From assembly GCF_011927795.1 (NCBI RefSeq), contig NZ_JAATJJ010000001.1:830666-894665 (forward strand): DNA of 64,000 nucleotides, written 5' to 3'. Below the pieces are notes generated by a model, which saw only the letters and a list, made by a program, of their open reading frames with translations, ran no database searches and had not been told where the DNA came from. Source of the DNA: Saonia flava (GTDB lineage: Bacteria; Bacteroidota; Bacteroidia; Flavobacteriales; Flavobacteriaceae). The position numbers and the translations under genes are program-made. Positions 56,186 to 64,000 of the stretch are shown here, piece by piece; position 1 is the first letter of the stretch; every line of letters begins with the position of its first letter.

Positions 56186-57220
56186 TTGGTAACAGATCAA
56201 ACTATTTACATTTTGGCCATAGAATCCTCTTGTGATGATACTTCTGCGGCCGTTCTTTGCAACAATAGAACATTGAGTAATGTGGTGGCTTCACAAAAAA
56301 TTCACGAGGAATATGGGGGTGTAGTCCCCGAACTTGCCTCTAGAGCCCACCAACAAAATATTGTTCCAGTAGTACACCAAGCTTTGACTAAAGCAAATAT
56401 CGATAAAAAACAGTTATCCGCCATAGCATTTACACGCGGACCTGGACTTATGGGTTCTTTATTGGTGGGTACCTCCTTTGCCAAGTCTTTAGCCTTGGGA
56501 TTAAAGATTCCTTTGATAGAAGTTAACCACATGCAAGCTCATATTTTAGCCCATTTTATTGAGGAAGAAAACAGCTCACAGCCCAGCTTTCCCTTTTTGG
56601 CATTGACCATTAGTGGTGGCCATACTCAAATTGTGTTGGTAAAGGATTTCTTTGATATGGAAATACTCGGCGAAACTTTGGATGATGCCGTTGGTGAAGC
56701 TTTCGACAAAAGTGCAAAAATATTGGGATTGCCATATCCTGGAGGACCGTTGATTGACAAACATGCCCAGTTGGGAAACCCTAAGGCATTTCCATTTCCA
56801 AAGCCTAAAGTAGATGAGCTAAACTTTAGCTTTAGTGGACTTAAGACCAGTATTTTGTATTTTATTCAAAAGGAAGTTAAAAAAAATCCAAATTTTATCG
56901 AACAAAATTTAAACGATGTTTGTGCCTCCATACAATATACGATTATCAATATTTTAATGGACAAATTAAAACTTGCAGTAAAGCAAACTGGTATAAAGGA
57001 AATTGCTATTGGAGGAGGGGTATCGGCTAATTCAGGAATTAGAAAAACCTTGCTGGAAGCCGAAAAAAAACTAAGCTGGAAAACCTATGTGCCAAAGTTT
57101 GAATATTGCACGGATAACGCTGCTATGATTGGGATTGTGGGTTACCTAAAATACAAGAATAATGATTTCGCCAATCAAGACATAAATGCACAGGCTAGAT
57201 ATAAAATAGTTGAAAACTAA
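56186..57220 (+). CDS. tsaD: tRNA N6-threonylcarbamoyladenosine transferase TsaD, TTG start
   Basis: A 344-residue enzyme that makes t6A37 in ANN-reading tRNAs together with TsaB, TsaC and TsaE (not in the window). Conserved: AIESSCDDTS at the start, GGVVPELASRAH, the metal ligands His115 and His119 in HMQAHI, ISGGHTQ, and the C-terminal CTDNAAMI with the ligand Asp. A longer reading frame begins at GTG 56162, but that codon overlaps the promoter. TTG at 56186 gives MVTDQTIYILAIE, the usual length before the first strand. Confidence 0.93.
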   Translation: MVTDQTIYILAIESSCDDTSAAVLCNNRTLSNVVASQKIHEEYGGVVPELASRAHQQNIVPVVHQALTKANIDKKQLSAIAFTRGPGLMGSLLVGTSFAKSLALGLKIPLIEVNHMQAHILAHFIEEENSSQPSFPFLALTISGGHTQIVLVKDFFDMEILGETLDDAVGEAFDKSAKILGLPYPGGPLIDKHAQLGNPKAFPFPKPKVDELNFSFSGLKTSILYFIQKEVKKNPNFIEQNLNDVCASIQYTIINILMDKLKLAVKQTGIKEIAIGGGVSANSGIRKTLLEAEKKLSWKTYVPKFEYCTDNAAMIGIVGYLKYKNNDFANQDINAQARYKIVEN

Positions 57221-57276
57221 AGGGTTGAATCCTAAAATAATCCTTAACTTTTCCTATTAACTTTAAACAGAAGCAA

Positions 57277-57603
57277 TTGACCTGTAATCAAGAAATTGCA
57301 AAGCGAATAAGGGAATCATTGAGGGTATTTCCCAGAGATTTTACCGAAAAGAAAATGTTTGGCGGTATTTCTTTTCTGCATCACAGAAAAATGACAGTTG
57401 GCGTAATAAAAGAAGATTTAGCCGTAAGAGTAATTTCGAATAAAATGGAGGGGTTAATGCAATTGGATGCCGTTCGGCCAATGGATTTTACCAAAACGGC
57501 CCTAAAAGAATTTATTTATGTTTCCCTAGAAGGGTTTAAAACCGATGAACAAGTACAGAACTGGATAGAATTGGGGTTGGAACATGCAAAAAATAAATTA
57601 TAA
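57277..57603 (+). CDS. TfoX/Sxy N-terminal-domain protein
   Basis: A 108-residue protein made only of a TfoX N-terminal domain: RIRESLRVF, then KKMFGGISFLHHRKM, then AVRVISNKM. In Gammaproteobacteria TfoX controls competence, but the single-domain Bacteroidota proteins have no established role. TTG at 57277 is the start; the first ATG is at residue 27, inside the domain. The next gene begins directly after its stop codon. Confidence 0.85.
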   Translation: MTCNQEIAKRIRESLRVFPRDFTEKKMFGGISFLHHRKMTVGVIKEDLAVRVISNKMEGLMQLDAVRPMDFTKTALKEFIYVSLEGFKTDEQVQNWIELGLEHAKNKL

Positions 57604-58074
57604 ATGATTAGACTCCTTAGAACAAATTCTTCAAATCAAGATTTCATTGACCTTGTCAACATGCTTGACGCGGATTTAGCTATCAGGGATGGAGAAGACC
57701 ACGACTTTTACCATCAATTCAACAGTATTGATCAAATTAAATATGCTGTAACTGCTTATGAAAATGATATTGCAGTGGGATGTGGAGCCATCAAAGATTA
57801 TGATTCCAAAGCAATGGAAGTTAAACGTATGTTTGTTTTACCAGAAAGCCGAGGAAAAGGAATTGCATCTCTTCTTTTAAGGGAGTTAGAAAATTGGGCA
57901 AGTGAATTGGGATATCAAAAATGTATCTTGGAAACCGGAAAAAAGCAACCTGAAGCTATTGCATTATATATAAAAAAAGGGTATGTTGTAATTCCAAATT
58001 ATGGACAATATGCTGAGATTGAAAATAGTGTTTGTTTTGAAAAAATATTAAAAAACCTTGGAACAAACTCATAA
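57604..58074 (+). CDS. GNAT family N-acetyltransferase
   Basis: A 156-residue GNAT. The acetyl-CoA-binding motif A is MFVLPESRGKGIASLLL (about 80-95, with RGKGIA), followed by the motif B region LETGKKQPEAIALYIKKGY. The acceptor cannot be inferred. Its ATG directly follows the stop of the TfoX-like gene (TAAATG), so the two are co-translated. Confidence 0.9.
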   Translation: MIRLLRTNSSNQDFIDLVNMLDADLAIRDGEDHDFYHQFNSIDQIKYAVTAYENDIAVGCGAIKDYDSKAMEVKRMFVLPESRGKGIASLLLRELENWASELGYQKCILETGKKQPEAIALYIKKGYVVIPNYGQYAEIENSVCFEKILKNLGTNS

Positions 58075-58080
58075 GATATT

Positions 58081-58107
58081 ACCTAAAACCAGCCTATACA
58101 TTTAGGT
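58081..58107. terminator. weak hairpin between the GNAT gene and rsmE
   Basis: ACCTAAA (58081-58087) pairs with TTTAGGT (58101-58107) around a 13-base loop, seven bases after the GNAT stop. There is no U-tract, so termination is uncertain. Confidence 0.3.
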
Positions 58108-58159
58108 TTAAGCTTCAGAAAATTTAATACTTTTCTAACCAATAAAAAGTAATTTATAC

Positions 58160-58867
58160 ATGCAACTCTTCTACAACCCAGATATAGACAATAGTGCCAA
58201 CCAATTTGTATTTCCTGTCGAGGAAAGTAAACATATTGTAAAAGTATTGCGTAAAGTAGAGGGCGATAAATTGCATGTCACCAATGGAAAAGGATTTTTG
58301 TACACTGTGGAAATTCTATTGGCCAATCCCAAAAAATGCAAGGTTTCAATTGTAGATACCGAGAAAGAGCATCCGAAAATGTATTGGTTACATATGGCCG
58401 TCGCCCCCACTAAAATGAATGATCGTTACGAATGGTTTCTAGAAAAGGCAACCGAAATTGGGGTCAATGAAATAACCCCAATAATTTGTGACCATTCCGA
58501 AAGAAAGGTCATTAAAAAAGAACGCATGGAAAAAGTGATACAAGCTGCAATGAAGCAATCCCAACGTTCCTTTTTGCCAAAATTAAATGATGCGATACCT
58601 TACTCAGAATTCATGTCACAGGAAAAAAAAGGGCTGCTATTTATTGCACATTGTGAAAATGAGGAGAAGCTTGAGCTTAAAAGACGTGTGGCCGCAGACA
58701 AAGATGTGACCATTCTAATTGGGCCAGAGGGTGATTTTTCTTCTTCAGAAATAAATACAGCTTATGAGAAAGGTTTTATACCTGTTTCTCTTGGACAATA
58801 CCGTTTACGGACAGAAACAGCGGCAATTGTAGCCTGCACTACAGTAGTAATGATTAATAATGGGTAA
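58160..58867 (+). CDS. rsmE: 16S rRNA m3U1498 methyltransferase RsmE
   Basis: A 235-residue SPOUT-class methyltransferase that modifies U1498 of 16S rRNA. An N-terminal PUA-like part (about 15-70: ESKHIVKVLRKVEGD) is followed by the knotted SAM domain with KATEIGVNEITPI, IGPEGDFSSSEI near 190 and LGQYRLRTETAAI near the end. The start is the ATG at 58160. An imperfect -7 box (TACTTTTC, 58128-58135) lies 24 nt upstream. Confidence 0.95.
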   Translation: MQLFYNPDIDNSANQFVFPVEESKHIVKVLRKVEGDKLHVTNGKGFLYTVEILLANPKKCKVSIVDTEKEHPKMYWLHMAVAPTKMNDRYEWFLEKATEIGVNEITPIICDHSERKVIKKERMEKVIQAAMKQSQRSFLPKLNDAIPYSEFMSQEKKGLLFIAHCENEEKLELKRRVAADKDVTILIGPEGDFSSSEINTAYEKGFIPVSLGQYRLRTETAAIVACTTVVMINNG

Positions 58868-58893
58868 TATTTATATTAAACCGCTTTAATCAT

Positions 58894-58901
58894 TAAATTT
58901 G
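58894..58901 (+). promoter_or_regulatory. -7 box TAAATTTG for the DUF4159 gene
   Basis: TAAATTTG matches TAnnTTTG and ends 22 nt before the ATG at 58924, the same spacing as for pfkA and tsaD. No clear -33 TTG. Confidence 0.45.
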
Positions 58902-58923
58902 AGTTCTGCTCATTTTTTTAATT

Positions 58924-59571
58924 ATGAACAAGTACATTGCTTTACTGGTTGTTTTCTTCTGTATGCATTCAACTTTTTATGCTCAAGAAATTGCCATTTT
59001 AAAATACAACGGTGGAGGAGATTGGTATGCCAACCCAACAGCGTTGCCTAACTTAATTCAATTTTGCAACCAGAACATTGGCACACAATTGGCTTCTAAG
59101 CCAGAAACCGTTGAAGTGAGCAGCAGTAGCATTTTTCAGTACCCTTATATACATATGACGGGACATGGAAATGTGTTTTTTTCCCAAGAGGATGCCGATA
59201 ATTTAAGAACCTATCTCCTTTCTGGGGGTTTCTTGCACATTGATGACAACTATGGCATGGAACCCTATCTTAAAAAAGAGCTTGTAAAAGTTTTTCCAAA
59301 TAAAGTCTTGGAAGAATTGGGTAGTGACCATCCAATATTTAATCAAAAATTTAAGTTTCCAGAAGGTTTGCCAAAAATTCATGAACATGATGGCAAACGA
59401 CCGCAAGCGATGGGAATAATCCATGAAGGTAGATTGGTCCTTTTGTTTACATTCGAGTCAGACTTGGGCGATGGTTGGGAAGACCCCGCCGTACACAATG
59501 ACCCTCAGGAAGTTAGAAACAAAGCATTGCAAATGGGAGCAAATATTGTTCAATACACATTTAACAACTAA
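58924..59571 (+). CDS. DUF4159 domain exported protein
   Basis: A 215-residue protein with a signal peptide (about 1-20, ending FYAQ) and one DUF4159 domain: YNGGGDWYANP near the start, YIHMTGHGNV, LLSGGFLHIDDNYG and SDHPIFNQKF. The fold is thought to resemble a glutamine-amidotransferase-like domain; no enzymatic role is established. It is followed three bases later by the AI-2E-type permease, so they are in one operon. Confidence 0.88.
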   Translation: MNKYIALLVVFFCMHSTFYAQEIAILKYNGGGDWYANPTALPNLIQFCNQNIGTQLASKPETVEVSSSSIFQYPYIHMTGHGNVFFSQEDADNLRTYLLSGGFLHIDDNYGMEPYLKKELVKVFPNKVLEELGSDHPIFNQKFKFPEGLPKIHEHDGKRPQAMGIIHEGRLVLLFTFESDLGDGWEDPAVHNDPQEVRNKALQMGANIVQYTFNN

Positions 59572-59574
59572 AAC

Positions 59575-60663
59575 ATGAAATCAAAGACCATAGCGGAGGG
59601 TATTGTAAAGGCCATAGGCATTCTATTGGGATTAGCTCTTTTACTATACTTCTTGTACAAAATCCAAGCTGTTTTGGTCTATATAGCCATTGCCGCCGTA
59701 GTATCATTAATCGGTAGGCCCATTGTTCTATTCCTAAGAAGAAAATTAAAATTCCATAACGCCTTGGCGGTAATTGTCACCATGCTTCTTTTAGTTGGAA
59801 TCTTAGTCGGATTAATTTCACTTTTTATTCCCCTTTTGGTACAACAAGGACAAAATTTATCTCTTTTAGATATAGATAAGCTACAGGGAAATGTGGAAGA
59901 TCTGTACAGGGAAGTAATAGATTATTTTGGAATAACCACTATAGATATAGAACAAAGCATTAAAGATTCAAAAGTTTTTGCCAACTTGGATTTTGGATTT
60001 ATTCCCAATTTTTTAAACTCATTTATTGGCGTTTTGGGTAGTCTTAGCATTGGACTTTTTTCGGTGCTCTTCATTATGTTTTTCTTTTTAAAAGACAGCA
60101 AATTATTTGAAGATGGTCTTTTAGTTTTTGTTCCGGACAACAAAGAAGGTAGATTAAAAAAGTCTATTGTAACAATCAAAGATTTGCTGTCCAGATATTT
60201 TGTTGGATTGGTTTTCCAGATACTTATTTTGTTTATTATTTACACCATTGTTCTACTTATTTTTGGTATAGAAAATGCCGTGGTAATCGCCTTCCTTTGC
60301 GCCCTTCTAAATTTGATTCCCTACGTGGGTCCAATCATTGGCGGAATCTTGATGTTGGTCTTAACAATGACCAGTAATTTAGGAGCAGATTTTAGCTCTG
60401 TAATCTTACCTAAAACCATCTATGTAATGATTGGTTTTGTAATTGGTCAATTAGTCGATAATTTCTTCTCGCAGCCTTTCATTTTTTCGAGCAGTGTTAA
60501 GTCTCACCCTTTAGAAATTTTTCTGGTCATCATTATTGGTGGACTACTCTTCGGAGTTACGGGAATGATTATTGCCGTACCTGGATATACGGCAATTAAG
60601 GTAATTTTAAAAGAGTTTTTAGCTGAAAACAAGATTGTTAAATCCTTGACTAAAAATTTATAG
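59575..60663 (+). CDS. AI-2E family (TqsA/PerM-like) membrane transporter
   Basis: A 362-residue inner-membrane protein with about eight helices. The N-terminus has a helix pair near 12-50, a periplasmic amphipathic part (about 95-150), and a C-terminal group containing the family motif NLIPYVGPIIGG near residue 245 and VTGMIIAVPGYTAIKV near the end. Members export AI-2 or act as ion antiporters; the substrate here is unknown. Confidence 0.9.
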   Translation: MKSKTIAEGIVKAIGILLGLALLLYFLYKIQAVLVYIAIAAVVSLIGRPIVLFLRRKLKFHNALAVIVTMLLLVGILVGLISLFIPLLVQQGQNLSLLDIDKLQGNVEDLYREVIDYFGITTIDIEQSIKDSKVFANLDFGFIPNFLNSFIGVLGSLSIGLFSVLFIMFFFLKDSKLFEDGLLVFVPDNKEGRLKKSIVTIKDLLSRYFVGLVFQILILFIIYTIVLLIFGIENAVVIAFLCALLNLIPYVGPIIGGILMLVLTMTSNLGADFSSVILPKTIYVMIGFVIGQLVDNFFSQPFIFSSSVKSHPLEIFLVIIIGGLLFGVTGMIIAVPGYTAIKVILKEFLAENKIVKSLTKNL

Positions 60664-60670
60664 TATTACT

Positions 60671-61849
60671 TTGAATAAGTTAATATTAAATACTGGTGTA
60701 CAAGAATTTATACAAAAAAATATAAATACTGACATCGTGTCAGTATTACTTAAAAAAAGTAATTTTAAAGGAATATCCTCAAAAGAACTTGGGGAACAGC
60801 TAGAAGCAAAGAAAAAGTGCCAAGACAAACTGCCAACATGGTACTCCACTCCACTTATTTATTATGCGAACAAACTAAATATTGAACAAACATCATCTGA
60901 AATAACTGCTCAATATAAATCGAGAATAGTGAGTGGAAAAACGCTAATAGATATCACCGGAGGCTTTGGAGTTGATAGTTATTATTTTGCAAAAAAAATC
61001 AGCCATGTTTACCATTGTGAAATCAATGAAAACTTATCTGAAATCGCCACCTATAATTTCCAAATTTTAGGCTTAAAAAACATTCAAAATATTATCCAAA
61101 ATGGCATTGAATTTTTAACCGAAACAAATGAAAAATTCAATTGGGTTTTCGTTGACCCTTCTCGTCGAAATGAAAGCAAAGGAAAAGTGTTTTTTTTAGC
61201 AGATTGTTTGCCGAATGTTCCCCAGCACTTGGACTTATTTTTTGGAAAATCTGATAACATTTTAATTAAGACTTCTCCCCTTTTGGATTTTTCAATTGGC
61301 ATTAAAGAATTGAAATTTGTAAAAGAGATTCATGTAGTTGCAGTTAATAACGAAGTAAAAGAATTGTTGTGGGTTTTAGAGAAAAATTATTTAAAGGAAG
61401 TCGCTATAAAAACGATCAATCTAAAAAAAACTGGCGAGGAAGTTTTTGGATTTTCTCTCAGTGAAGAAAAAGACGTCATCCCAAATTATGGTCCTCCATC
61501 AAATTATTTATATGAACCCAATGCCGCTATTCTAAAATCAGGGGCATTTAAATTAGTTGGAAAGCAATTTCTCCTAAATAAACTTCAGGAACATTCTCAT
61601 TTATACACATCAGAAAATGTTATTGATTTTCCCGGACGGCGATTTAAAATAGAAATGGTTTTGCCATACAGCAAAAAAGAAGTACGCAGTTTAAAGTTGA
61701 CGAAAGCAAATATTACAACCAGGAACTTCCCAGAAAGCGTTACTTCAATCCGAAAGAAGTTTAAGATAAAAGATGGTGGAGAGGACTATTTGTTCTTTAC
61801 AACCGATTTAAACGATAATTACATCGTGTTGTGCTGTATTAAGACATAG
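60671..61849 (+). CDS. class I SAM-dependent methyltransferase with THUMP-like domain, TTG start
   Basis: A 392-residue protein. SAM motif I is LIDITGGFGVDSYYF near 96-110, the acidic motif CEIN follows near 116, and FVDPSRRNESKGKVF near 160 is the probable catalytic or binding loop. The C-terminal part resembles the THUMP-like domain of these Bacteroidota proteins. The family is thought to act on RNA, with unknown target. TTG at 60671 is the only start before the conserved region. It ends one base before the convergent esterase gene. Confidence 0.85.
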   Translation: MNKLILNTGVQEFIQKNINTDIVSVLLKKSNFKGISSKELGEQLEAKKKCQDKLPTWYSTPLIYYANKLNIEQTSSEITAQYKSRIVSGKTLIDITGGFGVDSYYFAKKISHVYHCEINENLSEIATYNFQILGLKNIQNIIQNGIEFLTETNEKFNWVFVDPSRRNESKGKVFFLADCLPNVPQHLDLFFGKSDNILIKTSPLLDFSIGIKELKFVKEIHVVAVNNEVKELLWVLEKNYLKEVAIKTINLKKTGEEVFGFSLSEEKDVIPNYGPPSNYLYEPNAAILKSGAFKLVGKQFLLNKLQEHSHLYTSENVIDFPGRRFKIEMVLPYSKKEVRSLKLTKANITTRNFPESVTSIRKKFKIKDGGEDYLFFTTDLNDNYIVLCCIKT

Positions 61850-61850
61850 A

Positions 61851-62768
61851 CTAATCCAAGCTCGCTATCCAATCCAAAAGCCTATCAACCCAGCCTTTAA
61901 GATGGTTATCATCCAATGCAAGAGAAAATCCATGTCCCCCATTGGGATACACATGAAGAGTTGTAGACACTTTATGCTCTTTTAATGCCTTAAAAAACAA
62001 AAGGCTGTTCTCTACCGGAACAGCATCATCATCCACGGCGTGCACTAAAAATGTAGGAGGTGTATTTGGCCCTACCCTTAATTCATTAGAGAAATAATCC
62101 ACGTCCTCTTGTGATGGCTGCTCACCAATAAGTGCGCTTTTTGATCCACCATGAGTAACTTTCCCATCAAAAGTTATAACAGGATATATCAAGGCCATAA
62201 AATCTGGTCTCGCACTTAACACATCTTCCTCGCCATTCTTGGCATACACATTTTCATCATAATGCGTACCCAATGTGGAGGCAAGATGTCCACCAGCCGA
62301 AAAACCAATTATTCCAATTTTACCCGGGTCAATATTCCACTTATCCGCATTGTATCTTACCAGCCTTATGGACCTTTGGGCATCTTGCAATGGAACATTT
62401 TTACTATCGAAAAGTGATTTTGAAATAGGCAACCTATACTTTACAACAATACCAGCAATTCCTTTTGTATTCAACAATTTAGCTATGTCTGTCCCTTCCC
62501 AGTCATAAGCCAATCCATGATAGCCACCTCCAGGGAAAATCAATACAGCTTTCCCATTGGCATTTTTTTTTGCAGGCAAATACACCTCAAGGGTAGGGTT
62601 TTGCACATTTGTTATCCATAAAATATCATTTTTCTCATGGTGTTCCACTTCGTTGGATTTCACTTGATTTGGAATCTTGTTTTCCCACAAGGGCATTATT
62701 GTATCTTGTGCCATTATTGAATTTATTGTTGCCAGAAAAGCTAGAAAAGCCACTATTTTTCTATTCAT
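61851..62768 (-). CDS. exported alpha/beta hydrolase, acetyl-esterase-like
   Basis: A 305-residue exported hydrolase (signal peptide ends SIMAQ). The oxyanion motif FPGGGYHGLA is near residue 83, the nucleophile elbow GFSAGGH near 165, the acid in HAVDDDAVPVE near 243 and the histidine in PNGGHGFSL near 275. It is close to the Bacteroidota acetyl-xylan or sugar esterases. It probably removes acetyl groups from plant or algal polysaccharide. It lies 11 bases after the VanX-like gene in the same direction. Confidence 0.88.
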   Translation of the reverse strand: MNRKIVAFLAFLATINSIMAQDTIMPLWENKIPNQVKSNEVEHHEKNDILWITNVQNPTLEVYLPAKKNANGKAVLIFPGGGYHGLAYDWEGTDIAKLLNTKGIAGIVVKYRLPISKSLFDSKNVPLQDAQRSIRLVRYNADKWNIDPGKIGIIGFSAGGHLASTLGTHYDENVYAKNGEEDVLSARPDFMALIYPVITFDGKVTHGGSKSALIGEQPSQEDVDYFSNELRVGPNTPPTFLVHAVDDDAVPVENSLLFFKALKEHKVSTTLHVYPNGGHGFSLALDDNHLKGWVDRLLDWIASLD

Positions 62769-62779
62769 TTTTTCATAAA

Positions 62780-63496
62780 TTATTTACACGCCCATTTAAA
62801 ATTGGCAACCTTATCATTGGATGCTGCAGAAAAGTTATAATGCCACCATTCAGTCCTAATACTCCAAAAACCATGCTTCTCCATAGTGTCTTTTAGCAGC
62901 TTACGATTATCAAGAATATTTTGAGGCAAATCTTTATTATCATGATGGGCTCTTTTTCCAAAGAAATCAAAATCGGTACCCATATCAAGCTCTTTTCCCT
63001 CAAGAGTTTCCAGGGTAATATCTACCGCACCCCCCTTATTATGAATAGAGCCTTTTACAGGGTTTGCAACATATTGAGGGTTAGGAACTATTTCCCACAT
63101 TTTATACTGTACAGAATTAGGGCGGTAACAATCAAAAAATTTAATCCTAACCCCATTTTTTATAAACTTAGCATTAGCCAATAATAAGGCTTTCGCAGTT
63201 TTTACACGGGTATAACATTCCGCGCAGTCATACACCTTGGCCTTAAGGAAATTATTCTTCGTAGCATATCGTAAATCGTATGCAAAATGAGAACTAAAAT
63301 CAGCCAACCTCACAAATGTAGTATCCGAAAAAGCATCCAGTGACTTCATGGTCACAGAAGACTTTGTCTTAATTTCGACTACAGAAGTTGTATCTTTTAC
63401 GGGAATTGAAACGGAATTGTCCGATTCCAATTTTCGACCTTGCTCCTTGCATCCCAAAATCAAAAAAAACAATAATAACCTTAAAAGCATGTTCAT
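62780..63496 (-). CDS. VanX/DdpX-like D-Ala-D-Ala dipeptidase, lipoprotein
   Basis: A 238-residue M15D-type zinc dipeptidase. A short lipoprotein signal (LILGC, Cys near residue 16) anchors it to the outer membrane. The zinc ligands are His and Asp in SIHNKGGAVDIT (about 152-163) and His in EWWHYNF near 217, with the catalytic Glu in the same motif; the substrate-binding Arg is in DCYRP. It would split D-Ala-D-Ala from cell-wall turnover rather than give glycopeptide resistance, as no vanHA genes are near. An internal ATG two codons in is an alternative start. Confidence 0.88.
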   Translation of the reverse strand: MNMLLRLLLFFLILGCKEQGRKLESDNSVSIPVKDTTSVVEIKTKSSVTMKSLDAFSDTTFVRLADFSSHFAYDLRYATKNNFLKAKVYDCAECYTRVKTAKALLLANAKFIKNGVRIKFFDCYRPNSVQYKMWEIVPNPQYVANPVKGSIHNKGGAVDITLETLEGKELDMGTDFDFFGKRAHHDNKDLPQNILDNRKLLKDTMEKHGFWSIRTEWWHYNFSAASNDKVANFKWACK

Positions 63497-63604
63497 TGGC
63501 TGGATTTAAAATGAAAGATAACCATAAAATTATGACAAAAAAGAGGAAGTGGATTTTAAATTAAGGCAGTATCTTCCCAAACTGAAAATTAACTACGCAT
63601 TAAA

Positions 63605-64000
63605 ATGATTCAATTTCCCAAAGATTTTATATGGGGGTCAGCAACCTCAAGTTACCAAATAGAAGGCGCTGCAACAGAAGGAGGGCGCGCATGGAGCATA
63701 TGGGATGCACATGCCCATATTCCCGGAAGGACCAATAACAATGAAAATGGCAATATTGCATGTGACCATTATCATCGGTATAAAGAGGATGTAAAATTAA
63801 TGGCGGATTTAGGGTTGAAAGCGTATCGTTTTTCCATTTCCTGGAGTAGAATTCAGCCAGATGGGCAGGGCGAGGTGAATCAAGAGGGAATTGATTTTTA
63901 CTCCAACTTAATCGACGAATTACTTAAGTACAACATCACCCCCTGGGTCACCTTATATCATTGGGATCTACCCTTAGCATTACAAACAGAAAAAGATGGA
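63605..64000 (+). CDS. GH1 beta-glucosidase, N-terminal part (cut by window end)
   Basis: The ATG at 63605 opens 132 codons that run off the window. The start [19 protein letters not shown], then FSISWSRI and [10 protein letters not shown] are typical of family 1 glycosidases. No signal peptide is seen, so it is cytoplasmic and would hydrolyse imported beta-glucosides. The acid/base (NEP) and nucleophile (ENG) motifs lie beyond the window. It is divergent from the VanX-like gene. Confidence 0.93.
   Translation, partial: MIQFPKDFIWGSATSSYQIEGAATEGGRAWSIWDAHAHIPGRTNNNENGNIACDHYHRYKEDVKLMADLGLKAYRFSISWSRIQPDGQGEVNQEGIDFYSNLIDELLKYNITPWVTLYHWDLPLALQTEKDG

Noticed and set aside
62780-63496. VanX-like gene as a vancomycin resistance determinant
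   Set aside because: No vanH, vanA or vanRS-like genes are near, and lipoprotein VanX-like dipeptidases are common in Bacteroidota without resistance.

Overview
The window comes from a Bacteroidota chromosome, most likely a marine Flavobacteriaceae. The evidence is the AT-rich DNA, several promoters of the Bacteroidota type (TTG near -33, TAnnTTTG near -7), a bacillithiol gene (bshA), a GH3/serine-hydrolase fusion typical of the phylum, a TamB/LptD envelope set and a giant secreted mosaic protein. I see no rRNA, tRNA, CRISPR array, insertion sequence or prophage. The window is cut inside a gene at both ends.

Region 1 (1-7698, minus) is one open reading frame of at least 2566 codons. It encodes a secreted protein with a sugar-dehydrogenase-like propeller, a calcium-binding patch, two malectin domains, a Kelch propeller and PKD repeats. 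Its C-terminus lies outside the window.

Region 2 (about 7.95-34.2 kb) is a Wzx/Wzy-type exopolysaccharide or capsule locus, mostly on the minus strand. It holds the flippase, the putative polymerase, three GT4 and two GT2 glycosyltransferases, a PglC-like initiating phosphoglycosyltransferase, PglF- and PglE-like enzymes for a 4-amino-4,6-dideoxy sugar, an ATP-grasp ligase, an SDR, and the Wza/Wzc export pair. A plus-strand island (14457-17922) carries UDP-glucose dehydrogenase, UDP-glucuronate 4-epimerase and a sulfotransferase. A second sulfotransferase and a pectate-lyase-like lipoprotein follow on the minus strand. Together these predict an acidic, probably sulfated polysaccharide containing uronic acid and an aminodideoxy sugar, with a dedicated lyase.

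Region 3 (34.8-45.3 kb, minus) holds an OmpA-family protein, BshA, the GH3/serine-hydrolase fusion, a small conserved protein, two Fe-S redox proteins, an MlaD-type lipid-transport protein and a cell-wall amidase. Region 4 (45.4-61.9 kb) holds LptD-like and RidA genes (plus); a BadF-type kinase, gapA, pfkA and tamB (minus); then tsaD, a TfoX-like gene, a GNAT, rsmE, a DUF4159 gene, an AI-2E-type permease and a methyltransferase (plus). Region 5 (61.9-64.0 kb) holds an esterase and a VanX-like dipeptidase (minus), then the start of a GH1 beta-glucosidase (plus).

Two general observations. Many genes, mainly in the 43-61 kb part, have no usable ATG and appear to start at TTG. Several TAnnTTTG boxes end 22-23 nt before the start codon, which supports both the promoters and the start choices. 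All family assignments rest on reading the sequence; no database search was run.
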